This document shows, piece by piece, positions 43,058 to 51,190 of a stretch of DNA of 64,000 nucleotides. The position numbers and the translations under genes are program-made. The stretch covers positions 498,255-562,254 of the forward strand of contig SAQL01000001.1 in the NCBI GenBank assembly GCA_004020645.1, given 5' to 3'. Numbering within the stretch: the first letter of the stretch is position 1; the number at the start of each line of letters is the position of its first letter. Below the pieces are notes generated by a model. That model made no database searches and was not told the DNA's origin. It was given only the letters and a program-made list of their open reading frames with translations. The stretch comes from Mesorhizobium sp. GTDB lineage: Bacteria > Pseudomonadota > Alphaproteobacteria > Rhizobiales > Rhizobiaceae.

Positions 43058-44878
43058 TCACTTCGGCTTGCGCCACCATGTCGGCAGTCTATAGCCGGAT
43101 ATGGGCGTCTTTCGCGGATGTTCCAGATAGCTCCAGTAGGCGAGCCATTGCTGCGTGTTGTGCTGCATCGGAACCATGTAGTGGCCGGAGATCAGCAACC
43201 TGTCGAGGACCCGGACGGCGGCAACATAATCTTCGCGGCTGCGGGCGTCGAGCATCGCCTCTAGTGCGGCATCTATCGCCGGATCGGCGACGCCGGCAAG
43301 GTTGAATGACCCTTCGGCATTGGCGGCAGCTGATCCCCAGCGCCCGAGTTGCTCGATGCCCGGCGACAGCGAGTTCTCGAAGCCGCTGGCGCCGATCAGC
43401 ACATCGAAATCGAAACGTTGCTTGCGCGACTGGATCTGGTCGCCATCAAGGCTGCGGATGGTGACAGCGATGCCGATCTTCGCCAGCGTGCGCTGGTAGA
43501 TGGCGGCAAGGCGCTCCTCGTTCTGCGAGGCGGTCAGGATCTCGAAGCCAAAGGGTTTCCCTTCGGGATCGAGCATCGCTCCATCCTGCAAGGTATAGCC
43601 CGCGCCCTTCAATATGTCGAAGGCAGCTTTCAGCACCTTGCGGTCCTGGCCCGAGCCGTCGGTGACGGGTGGCCGCCAGGTGCCGTCCATGACATCGGCT
43701 GGCACACGACCCGGGTAGGGTGCCAGAAGCGCCTTTTCCCTGTCGTCGGCCGGATGGCCGAGCGCGGAAAGCTCGGAATTCTGCCAATAGCTCATGGTGC
43801 GCATATACTTGCCGCCAAACAAGTTCTTGTTGGCCCATTCGAAGTCGTAGAGCATGCCGAGCGCGCGTCGAACGACCGGATTGGAAAACTTCTGCAGCCG
43901 TGTGTTGAACAGGAACCCCGTCACCACTGGCGGGATGCCGGTGTCGAACGTTTCGGCGATCACGTCGCCCTTGTGGAAGGCCGGGAAGTCGAGATCGCGC
44001 TCTCGCTTGACCGGATCGCTGTCGTCAGCGATAGCGCAGATGCCTTTCTTGAAAGCTTCCAGCTTGGCGTTGGCGTTGAGGAAATATTCGATGGTGATCT
44101 GGTCGTAATTGTCGAAACCGCGCTTGGCGGGGATGTCCTTGCCCCAATAATTTGGGTTGCGCTTGAACACGATGCGCTGGCCAGGCGCCACGTGCGCCAC
44201 CGTGTACGGGCCGCTGCCGATCAAAGGTTTCAGCGTGGTCCTGTCGAAGGTCTCCTTGTCGAAAGCGTGCTTCGGCACGATCGGCGTCATCGCGATAACC
44301 AACGGAATCTCGCGGTTGGCCTTGTCGATGAATGTAAAGCGTACGCTGCGGTCGCCGATTTTTTCCAGTTTGGCGACCATGCTCATACGGGCGCTGTAGG
44401 GTGGCCGGCCTTTCTCGGTAAAGACGTCGTAGGTGAACAGCACGTCTTCCGCAGTCACCGGTTGGCCATCAGACCACTTGGCCCTCGGATCGAGGTGGAA
44501 TTCGATGCTCTTGCGCTCTGGATCCATGTCGGCGGTATCGGCAAGCAAGCCATAAAGACTGAAGGCTTCATCGTCATTGCGCTGCATCAACGGCTCGAAG
44601 ACCAGATTGCCGAAGATCCTATCGATCATGCCGCGTGCCGTCGTGCGCAGGCTTTTCAGGATGAACGGGTTGAGATTGTCGAAGCTGCCGACGACGCAAT
44701 AGGTGATGCTGCCGCCCTTCGGCGCATCGGGATTGACGTAGTTGAAATGCGTATAGTCGGCCGGCAGCGCCGGCTCGCCTTGCATGGCGATCGCGTGTTT
44801 CGGCTCCGATACAGCTGGCTGAAGCGAAAGGGTGATAGACGAGATCGCGGCGATCAGCCAAACAAGAACGCGGCCCAT
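43058..44878 (-). CDS. Peptide-type ABC transporter substrate-binding protein (YejA-like)
   Basis: A 606-residue family-5 solute-binding protein. Signal peptide is about residues 1-24 (LVWLIAAISSITLSLQPAVS). The mature part has HAIAMQGEPALPADYTHFNY, PDAPKGGSITYCVVGSFDNL, and the ligand-frame WSDGQPVTAEDVLFTYDVF. Its size and start match YejA-like proteins that bind oligopeptides or microcin C-type conjugates. No yejBEF permease genes are present, so it is an orphan here. Start 44878 has AAGGAGAC. Confidence 0.9.
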   Translation of the reverse strand: MGRVLVWLIAAISSITLSLQPAVSEPKHAIAMQGEPALPADYTHFNYVNPDAPKGGSITYCVVGSFDNLNPFILKSLRTTARGMIDRIFGNLVFEPLMQRNDDEAFSLYGLLADTADMDPERKSIEFHLDPRAKWSDGQPVTAEDVLFTYDVFTEKGRPPYSARMSMVAKLEKIGDRSVRFTFIDKANREIPLVIAMTPIVPKHAFDKETFDRTTLKPLIGSGPYTVAHVAPGQRIVFKRNPNYWGKDIPAKRGFDNYDQITIEYFLNANAKLEAFKKGICAIADDSDPVKRERDLDFPAFHKGDVIAETFDTGIPPVVTGFLFNTRLQKFSNPVVRRALGMLYDFEWANKNLFGGKYMRTMSYWQNSELSALGHPADDREKALLAPYPGRVPADVMDGTWRPPVTDGSGQDRKVLKAAFDILKGAGYTLQDGAMLDPEGKPFGFEILTASQNEERLAAIYQRTLAKIGIAVTIRSLDGDQIQSRKQRFDFDVLIGASGFENSLSPGIEQLGRWGSAAANAEGSFNLAGVADPAIDAALEAMLDARSREDYVAAVRVLDRLLISGHYMVPMQHNTQQWLAYWSYLEHPRKTPISGYRLPTWWRKPK

Positions 44879-45109
44879 GACCGTCTCCTTACCGGGTCGG
44901 CTTGATGATTCGGAGCGCACCCTAACATGAGCCGGCCGCCACCCGGTCAATCGCGAGCTCAAGAATTGCGAGTATCGGGCTGGATTCGGCACCGCTGGCG
45001 GTGTAACACGCCGTCCGAGTCATTCTGTTGCCTCATTTCGGCAACAGGTAGCTGGACCACACGGCGCGAAGAAGCCGGTCCTGGGATCATTTGAGAGGAA
45101 GTTCACGAT

Positions 45110-45739
45110 ATGACGAGCCTGAACAGCAACGCGTACCGCCTGTCGGTCCTGGCCGCTGGCGTGGTCGGCTTTCTGGGCGCACAACTTCCAGCAGCTCTCG
45201 CGCAGCAGCAACAGCAGATTCCGCAGGGTTGGTTCAAAGCCTGCACCAAGCAGGAAGACGTCGACATCTGCAATGTCCAGAACATCACCACTGCCGGTAA
45301 CGGCCAGCTCGTCACCGGCGTCAGCCTGATCGAATTGAAGGGCAAGATAAACCGCAAGGTGTTCCAGGTGACGGTTCCGACCGGTCGCCTGGTTCCTCCC
45401 GGCATTGGCCTTCAAATCGATACCGGGAAGGCGCAGAAGCTCGATTATGTGATCTGCTTCCCCGACCGCTGCGTTGCGGAAGTGCCGCTGACCGACCAGC
45501 TCGTCGCCTCCTTCAAGAAGGGTTCGAACCTGACGCTGACCTCGGTCAATTTCCAGAACCAGCCGAACCCGATCAAGATCGCGCTGACCGGCTTCAGCGG
45601 CGCCTTCGACGGGCCGCCGCTGCAGCAGTCGGACATCGAGGATCGGCAGAAGAAGCTTCAGGATTTCGTTGCCAAGAACAATCAGGACTTCGCCAAGAAG
45701 CTCAAGGAAGAGCAGGACAAGGCGAAGACCGCCAACTGA
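45110..45739 (+). CDS. Invasion-associated locus B (IalB) family protein
   Basis: A 209-residue exported protein. Signal peptide about 1-31 (LSVLAAGVVGFLGAQLPAAL), a Gln run, then the IalB core with paired cysteines: FKACTKQEDVDICNVQNITT and YVICFPDRCVAEVPL. The C-terminal 40 residues are a Lys/Gln-rich coiled-coil-like tail. IalB aids erythrocyte invasion in Bartonella, but in rhizobia the family is widespread with unknown role. A strong terminator follows. Confidence 0.93.
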   Translation: MTSLNSNAYRLSVLAAGVVGFLGAQLPAALAQQQQQIPQGWFKACTKQEDVDICNVQNITTAGNGQLVTGVSLIELKGKINRKVFQVTVPTGRLVPPGIGLQIDTGKAQKLDYVICFPDRCVAEVPLTDQLVASFKKGSNLTLTSVNFQNQPNPIKIALTGFSGAFDGPPLQQSDIEDRQKKLQDFVAKNNQDFAKKLKEEQDKAKTAN

Positions 45740-45779
45740 TCGCCCCTCGGGGCGAATAAGACAATTTCTCAAGCCAAGG

Positions 45780-45807
45780 AAAAAGCGGGGTCATGCCCCG
45801 CTTTTTT
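45780..45807 (+). terminator. Rho-independent terminator after the IalB gene
   Basis: A perfect hairpin AAAAAGCGGGG-TCATG-CCCCGCTTTTTT, ending in a T run, 40 bases after the stop. The A and T runs make it usable on both strands; hspQ converges from the other side. Confidence 0.92.
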
Positions 45808-45854
45808 GTTATGGCCGGCCATTTCTTGAGCCATCAGGCCCGCAATCCGTCAGG

Positions 45855-46181
45855 TCAATGTCTTGACTGGCGTCTCGGCTCGTAGCGGCCGTCCGGCCTC
45901 TTGTCGAATATCTCGCCGATCTCCGGATGCCGCACCGGTTCGCCAGACTTATCCTCGAGCAGGTTCTGCTCAGACACGTAGGCGATGTATTCCGTTTCCG
46001 AATTCTCGGCGAGCAAGTGGTAGAAGGGCTGGTCCTTGCGCGGCCGCACATCCGCGGGGATCGCCTCGTACCATTCGTCGGTGTTGGCGAATTGCGGGTC
46101 GACATCAAAAATGATGCCGCGGAACGGAAACAGCCGGTGGCGAACCACCTGTCCGATCGAGAATTTGGCTGTTTTCATCAT
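45855..46181 (-). CDS. hspQ: Heat shock protein HspQ
   Basis: A 108-residue protein matching HspQ/YccV: KFSIGQVVRHRLFPFRGIIF, then DVDPQFANTDEWYEAIPADVRPRK in shortened form and FYHLLAENSETEYIAYVSEQ with NLLED. HspQ binds hemimethylated DNA and acts as a specificity factor for Lon proteolysis in enterobacteria. The start MMKTAKFS has GGTGAG upstream. It converges with the IalB gene. Confidence 0.92.
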   Translation of the reverse strand: MMKTAKFSIGQVVRHRLFPFRGIIFDVDPQFANTDEWYEAIPADVRPRKDQPFYHLLAENSETEYIAYVSEQNLLEDKSGEPVRHPEIGEIFDKRPDGRYEPRRQSRH

Positions 46182-46309
46182 CGTACTCACCACTAAGTCC
46201 TAGGAGTGCCGCGCCGTTGGAATGCGCAAAGACTCTCTAAGACTTTGAATTTACGCAATACGCTTCAAAAAATCGAGCCCGACTTAGGGCTGATACCCCG
46301 CCCCACGTG

Positions 46310-47521
46310 CTACCGCCGGACTTGTTTCCTTAAGCCACCGGCGAGCGCGGCAAAACCACTGCCGGGCCGCAGCCCCTCGCGCATGAAAAAGGCGCGAAGC
46401 GGCGCGAAGCCGCCGAGCACGCCGAGGCCGGCGCTGCGCGCCATCTGTGCCGGCAGCATGTCCGAGAGCAGCGACTTGTTGAGCAGGTTGACCGCGCCGC
46501 TGCGTGCCAGAATGTCGGGCCGCCGCCTGAAATCGTAAGCCGCGAGTGCCTTGACGGTACCTGGATCGGTTCTGTTTTCGCAAGCAATCCCAACAAGATC
46601 GTCGATATCCCTGATACCAAGATTGAGACCTTGCGCGCCGATCGGCGGAAACACATGGGCGGCTTCGCCGACAAGTGCCACCCGGTTGCGCGCGAAGCAC
46701 CACGGCGTCACGCCCGAAAGTGCGTAGGTCTGCCGGCCGGGCTCGACAGACACCCGGCCCAGCATCGATTGCATCCGCTGTTCGACCCGCATCGAAATCG
46801 TCGAATCGTCCAGCGCCACAAGTTCCTTCGCCGTTTCCGGTTCTACCACCCAGACAAGGCTGGACCGGTTGCCGGGCAGGGGAACCTGGGTGAACGGGCC
46901 GGTCTCGGTGTGGAATTCGGTCGAGGTGAAAGCGTGGTCGCTGCGGTGGCCGAAATTGAGAATTAGTGCCGCCTGCGGATAGGACCGGGCGGATGTCGAG
47001 ATGCCGGCAGCCTCGCGGGCGGGCGACAGACGCCCGTCGGCAGCGACCGCCAGCGATGCTGCAACCTCGCTGCCGTCAGACAGGATCGCATGGGCATGAT
47101 CGGCGTCGAGGCGCCAGGTCGCCACCATCGCTTTTCGCCATTCGATGCCGGAATGCGCGGCTACGGCCCCCGCAAGTGCGAGGTTGAGCGCGCTGTTGGG
47201 TAAATTCAGCCCGAACTGCTGCTCGCCGATTTCGCTGGCACGAAAAATGACCGCCGGGCTGCGGATCAGCCGGTTGGTTGCATCGACTATGCGCATAACC
47301 TTCAGCGGTGCGGCCTTGGACCTCACCTCATCGAGGACGCCCAACCGCTCGAGGATCTTCAGGGCTGGGGTCATCAAAGCCGTCGTTCGGCCGTCTTGGC
47401 CATTTGCCTCAGGTCCGACGAGCGTCACGGGAAAGCCGGCATCCGCGAAGCCAAGCGCTGCGATCAGCCCTGCCGGGCCACTGCCGGCGACCAATATCCG
47501 TGCTGTTTGCTGATGGTCCAA
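46310..47521 (-). CDS. UbiH/Coq6-family FAD monooxygenase
   Basis: A 403-residue aromatic-ring hydroxylase. ILVAGSGPAGLIAALGFADA is the FAD-binding Rossmann motif, LPNSALNLALAGAV the second, and RVALVGEAAHVFPPIGAQGL the GD-type motif (Glu where Asp is usual). NLGIRDIDDLV follows. This family hydroxylates the ubiquinone ring; rhizobial paralogues often serve coenzyme Q synthesis. The GEAAH variant is common in UbiH. The gene diverges from the DUF2182 gene with little spacing. Confidence 0.87.
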   Translation of the reverse strand: MDHQQTARILVAGSGPAGLIAALGFADAGFPVTLVGPEANGQDGRTTALMTPALKILERLGVLDEVRSKAAPLKVMRIVDATNRLIRSPAVIFRASEIGEQQFGLNLPNSALNLALAGAVAAHSGIEWRKAMVATWRLDADHAHAILSDGSEVAASLAVAADGRLSPAREAAGISTSARSYPQAALILNFGHRSDHAFTSTEFHTETGPFTQVPLPGNRSSLVWVVEPETAKELVALDDSTISMRVEQRMQSMLGRVSVEPGRQTYALSGVTPWCFARNRVALVGEAAHVFPPIGAQGLNLGIRDIDDLVGIACENRTDPGTVKALAAYDFRRRPDILARSGAVNLLNKSLLSDMLPAQMARSAGLGVLGGFAPLRAFFMREGLRPGSGFAALAGGLRKQVRR

Positions 47522-47625
47522 GTTCGCTTCCGGATTGTGATGCGAGGCGGTCGGTCCGACCTGATAAGCATATAGGTCAGATCATACGGCTTGATCAACG
47601 CGGCGATTCGGCCCATTCGATTGCC

Positions 47626-48522
47626 ATGATCGGCCAAGACCATGATTTCAGCCATCTCGACCGTGCCGGCCGCGCCATGGCGAGCGTCTCGCGCAATCCC
47701 CGACTGGCGGTGAACGTCATTTTGGGCGCAGGCGTCCTCCTGGCCTGGCTGCTTCTCGGCGGCATGGCGATTCGCGGCGCCGAAAGCCGGGTTCCGGGCA
47801 TCGATGCACCCGGCGACATGATGCTCAGATATCTGCCGCAGCTGCCGCTGCCGGGTTTTCTCGACCGCTTCTTCACTCTTTGTCTTGCACCCGCGCCGCT
47901 CGACGGAGGCGTCGGCGTGCAGGCCGGAGCGCTCATCGTCATGTGGTTCCTGATGGCGATCGCCACCATGCTGCCCTCGGCGGCGCCGATGATCCGCACC
48001 TATTGCGAGATTGCCGATACGGCGCGGATCAAGGGCGAACCGGTCGTCCATCCGCTGGTCCTGGTCGCCGGTTACCTCAGCGTGTGGTTGGCCGCGTCGG
48101 CAGTGTTTGCGGCGCTAACGCTCATCGTCCACGCCTTCGCCCCACCTGTGCAGATGCTCGATCCGGTGGTCGGAGCGACCGGAGCAGTCGTGCTTTTGGT
48201 TGCCGGCCTCTACCAGTTCAGCGGCCTGAAGGAAGCCTGCCTGACAAAGTGCAAGAACCCGTTCTCGATCCTGTTTTCGAACTGGAGCGCGAGGCCCGGC
48301 CGCATTGTCCGGCTCGGCGTGGAGCAGGGCGTCTGGTGCCTCGGCTGCTGCTGGGCGCTGATGCTGGTGATGTTCGCGGTCGGTGTGATGAACGTGTTCT
48401 GGATGGCGCTGATCGGCCTGTTCACCTTGATCGAAAAACAGACGGCGGCCAGGCTGCCAACCCGGATCGCCGGTGCGATACTGCTTGTCTGGGCAGCCGC
48501 CCTGCTAGTAGTCTCGGCATAG
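47626..48522 (+). CDS. DUF2182 predicted metal-binding membrane protein
   Basis: A 298-residue protein with about seven hydrophobic segments. WFLMAIATMLPSAAPMI, KEACLTKCKNP and QGVWCLGCCWALM are the DUF2182 signature; the MxxAMMxPSxxP-like and CLGCCWALM stretches supply Met and Cys residues that could bind copper or a similar metal. ATG 47626 is the first good start but has a weak site; MASVSRN at 47677 is an alternative. It is followed 12 bases later by the DUF1326 gene, a recurrent pairing. Confidence 0.88.
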   Translation: MIGQDHDFSHLDRAGRAMASVSRNPRLAVNVILGAGVLLAWLLLGGMAIRGAESRVPGIDAPGDMMLRYLPQLPLPGFLDRFFTLCLAPAPLDGGVGVQAGALIVMWFLMAIATMLPSAAPMIRTYCEIADTARIKGEPVVHPLVLVAGYLSVWLAASAVFAALTLIVHAFAPPVQMLDPVVGATGAVVLLVAGLYQFSGLKEACLTKCKNPFSILFSNWSARPGRIVRLGVEQGVWCLGCCWALMLVMFAVGVMNVFWMALIGLFTLIEKQTAARLPTRIAGAILLVWAAALLVVSA

Positions 48523-48534
48523 GGAGAGAATTCG

Positions 48535-49149
48535 ATGGCAGATCAAGACTGGGCAATGAAGGGAGAGCTGGTGCTCTCCTGCAATTGCACGGTTTTTTGC
48601 CCTTGCGTGCTGTCTCTCGGCAGTCATCCGCCGACCGAGGGCCATTGTCAGACCTGGGCGGGGTTCCGCATCGATGCCGGCCATTTCGGCGAGGTCGACC
48701 TGTCCGGCCTCAACCTTGGGTTGATCATGGAAATCCCCGGCTATATGAGCCGCGGCAACTGGACCGCCGGACTGTTCATCGACAAGCGCGCCTCAGTCTA
48801 CGCGGTAAAGGCGCTGACCAGGATTTTCACCGGCAAGGCTGGCGGAACCACCTCGCTGCTCTCCATCCTGGTCGGAAAGTTCCTCGGCGTCGAGCAAGCT
48901 CCGATCACCTATGAGACGCGCGACAGGACGCGGATTTTCCAGATTCCGAAGATCATTGACGGGGCGGTGACGCCGATTGTCGGCAAGGACCGCGACAAGG
49001 ATACGGTGATCAGCAATTCGGAATACTGGATCGCACCGGAAATCATCGTCGCCCGGTCCGACAAGAGCAAGATGCGGGCCTTCGGCCGCAACTGGAATTT
49101 TGCCGGCCGCTCGGCCGAAATCTGCAAGCTGGACTGGCGGGGCCCGTGA
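48535..49149 (+). CDS. DUF1326 protein, partner of DUF2182
   Basis: A 204-residue soluble protein whose first half has the cysteine motif CNCTVFCPC, then GHCQTWAGFRIDAGHFGEVD and EYWIAPEIIVARSDKSK in the second half. Family function is unknown; co-occurrence with the DUF2182 membrane protein suggests a metal-handling pair. GGGAGAG precedes the start; its stop overlaps the pcs start (GTGA), so the two are translationally linked. Confidence 0.88.
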   Translation: MADQDWAMKGELVLSCNCTVFCPCVLSLGSHPPTEGHCQTWAGFRIDAGHFGEVDLSGLNLGLIMEIPGYMSRGNWTAGLFIDKRASVYAVKALTRIFTGKAGGTTSLLSILVGKFLGVEQAPITYETRDRTRIFQIPKIIDGAVTPIVGKDRDKDTVISNSEYWIAPEIIVARSDKSKMRAFGRNWNFAGRSAEICKLDWRGP

Positions 49150-49952
49150 GCAAAAAAACAACAGCCAGGAAAATCACGGACAGGATCCCGAGGCCGAAGA
49201 AGAAAGTCACTTGGCCGCAGGCGCGCGCGTTCTCGGTCCATCTGCTGACCGCGTCGGGCTCCTTCCTGGCGTTCCTGTCGCTGGTGGCGGCGAGCGAGCA
49301 GCGCTGGACGGCGATGTTCTGGTGGCTGGGGCTGGCGCTGTTCGTCGACGGCATCGACGGGCCGATCGCCAGGAAACTCGAGGTCAAGGAAATCCTGCCG
49401 ACATGGTCGGGCGAGCTCCTCGACAACATTATCGACTACGTCACCTACGTGCTGATACCGGCCTTCGCGCTTTACCAGCGCGGCTTCATGGGTGAGGGCC
49501 TGTCGTTCCTGTCGGCGGCGATCATCGTCGTGTCGAGCGCGATCTACTATGCCGACACCGGCATGAAGACGAAGGAAAATTTCTTCAAAGGGTTTCCGGT
49601 GGTCTGGAACATGGTGGTGTTCACGCTGTTCGTCATCGATCCGGGGCAATGGGTTTCCTTCGCCGTGGTCGTGGTGGCTGGCATCCTGACTTTCGTGCCG
49701 ATCAATTTCATCCACCCGGTGCGGGTGGTGCGACTGCGCCCGATCAACCTTGGCATGACGCTGCTGTGGTGCGCTTTCGGAGCGCTGGCCTTAGCGCAGG
49801 CAGCTCTTGCCGCTTTCTACGACCAGATCGGCGTGTTGGGCGAGCAGGTGAGTGTCTTCACCAAGATCGGCATCACGGTCACCGGACTTTACCTCGCATG
49901 CATCGGCGGTATCATGCAGCTCTTTCCAAATCTCGGCGCCAAGAAAACCTGA
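49146..49952 (+). CDS. pcs: Phosphatidylcholine synthase
   Basis: A 268-residue inner-membrane CDP-alcohol phosphotransferase that makes phosphatidylcholine from choline and CDP-diacylglycerol, a bacterial route typical of rhizobia. The motif VDGIDGPIARKLE, then SGELLDNIIDYVTYVLIPA, is the DG-AR-G-D-D pattern of Pcs. About eight hydrophobic segments follow. The start is GTG 49146, within the DUF1326 stop. Phosphatidylcholine is important for symbiosis in related organisms. Confidence 0.96.
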   Translation: MSKKTTARKITDRIPRPKKKVTWPQARAFSVHLLTASGSFLAFLSLVAASEQRWTAMFWWLGLALFVDGIDGPIARKLEVKEILPTWSGELLDNIIDYVTYVLIPAFALYQRGFMGEGLSFLSAAIIVVSSAIYYADTGMKTKENFFKGFPVVWNMVVFTLFVIDPGQWVSFAVVVVAGILTFVPINFIHPVRVVRLRPINLGMTLLWCAFGALALAQAALAAFYDQIGVLGEQVSVFTKIGITVTGLYLACIGGIMQLFPNLGAKKT

Positions 49953-49972
49953 TCCCAATAGAAGTCTGGTCA

Positions 49973-50950
49973 ATGTCCAAAGCATTACGCATCCACGCCC
50001 ATGGCGGTCCGGAGGTTCTGAGCTATGAGGACGCCGATCCGGGCCAACCCGGCTCGGGACAAATCCTGGTTAGACACACGGCGATCGGCCTCAATTTCAT
50101 CGACGTCTATCATCGCTCCGGTCTTTACCCGCCGCCGGGCGGTTTCCCGCTGATACCCGGCAGCGAGGCGGCCGGGGTGGTGGTGGAGGTCGGCGCGGAT
50201 ATCCACAGGCTGAAGCCGGGCGATCGCATCGCCTATGCCGTGACGACTGGCGCCTATGCCGAGCAGCGCGTGATCGCCGCCGACCGCGTCGTCAAAGTGC
50301 CGGACGGCATCAGCGACGAGCAGGCGGCCGCCATGATGCTGAAAGGGATGACGGCGGAATATCTGCTGCGCCGTACCTTCAAGGTGAAGGCGGGCGACAC
50401 GATCCTGTTTCACGCGGCAGCCGGGGGCGTCGGACTGATCCTCGGCCAATGGGCCAAGCACCTTGGCGCAACCGTGATCGGCACCGCCAGCTCCGCCGAC
50501 AAGATCGAGCTCGCCAAGGCGCATGGCTTCGACCACGTCATCAACTACCGCGAGCAGGACTTCGTCGCCGGCGTCCTCGCCATCACCGGCGGCAAAAAGT
50601 GCGACGTCGTCTATGATTCGGTCGGCAACGATACCTTTCCGGCCTCGCTCGACTGCCTGAAGCCGCTCGGCATGTTCGCCAGTTTCGGTCAATCGTCAGG
50701 ACCGGTCCCGCCGTTCAGCATGTCGCTGCTGGCGCAGAAAGGTTCGCTGTTTGCGACCCGGCCGACGCTGTTCGTCTACAACGCCAAGCGCGAAGACCTG
50801 GAGGCGTCCGCCGCCGCGCTGTTCGAAATCGTGCTCAGCGGCGCGGTCGAGATCAAGATCAACCAGCGCTACGCGCTCAAGGACGCCGGCAAGGCGCATT
50901 CCGACCTTGAAGGCCGCAGGACGACCGGGACAACCATTCTTATCCCTTGA
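49973..50950 (+). CDS. Zinc-independent quinone oxidoreductase
   Basis: A 325-residue medium-chain reductase of the zeta-crystallin group. GLNFIDVYHRSGLYP near residue 40 and AAAGGVGLILGQWAKHLGAT (NADPH binding, near 150) are diagnostic. The structural and catalytic zinc ligands of alcohol dehydrogenases are missing, as expected. Reduces quinones or enones with NADPH. The gene lies 20 bases after pcs and may share its transcript. The start ATG 49973 is well placed. Confidence 0.92.
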   Translation: MSKALRIHAHGGPEVLSYEDADPGQPGSGQILVRHTAIGLNFIDVYHRSGLYPPPGGFPLIPGSEAAGVVVEVGADIHRLKPGDRIAYAVTTGAYAEQRVIAADRVVKVPDGISDEQAAAMMLKGMTAEYLLRRTFKVKAGDTILFHAAAGGVGLILGQWAKHLGATVIGTASSADKIELAKAHGFDHVINYREQDFVAGVLAITGGKKCDVVYDSVGNDTFPASLDCLKPLGMFASFGQSSGPVPPFSMSLLAQKGSLFATRPTLFVYNAKREDLEASAAALFEIVLSGAVEIKINQRYALKDAGKAHSDLEGRRTTGTTILIP

Positions 50951-50965
50951 GCCTTGCTATCGCTT

Positions 50966-51070
50966 AGAGCGGCGTGCGTCCACTTGGACGCACAAAAGCA
51001 CGCTCTGACATTTTAATCTACGCATCGTGCTTTCCGAAAATCGATTTCGATTTTCGGGCCGATGCGTTAG
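50966..51070. repeat. Rhizobial intergenic repeat, type B copy 2
   Basis: Diverged copy of 11984-12085: AGAGCGGCGTGCGTCCACTT, hairpin TGCGTCC-ACTT-GGACGCA, then GCATCGTGCTTTCCGAAAAT and TTTTCGGGCCGATGCGTTAG. It sits between the quinone reductase and the nucleoside ABC operon. Confidence 0.82.
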
Positions 51071-51190
51071 GTTTCCGCTGAAATTCTTGAAGCTCTTTCA
51101 AGACGGGTGCCGCTTTGCGATGACAGCAGGCCGCGCATACCATGCCTGCGGGAACACAGAACATATCTGGCAAACCAGATGGGAGGCACT

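Noticed and set aside
43349..44905. A 518-codon plus-strand frame opposite the YejA-like gene
   Set aside because: Antisense to a well-supported gene, composition typical of shadow frames, no motifs.
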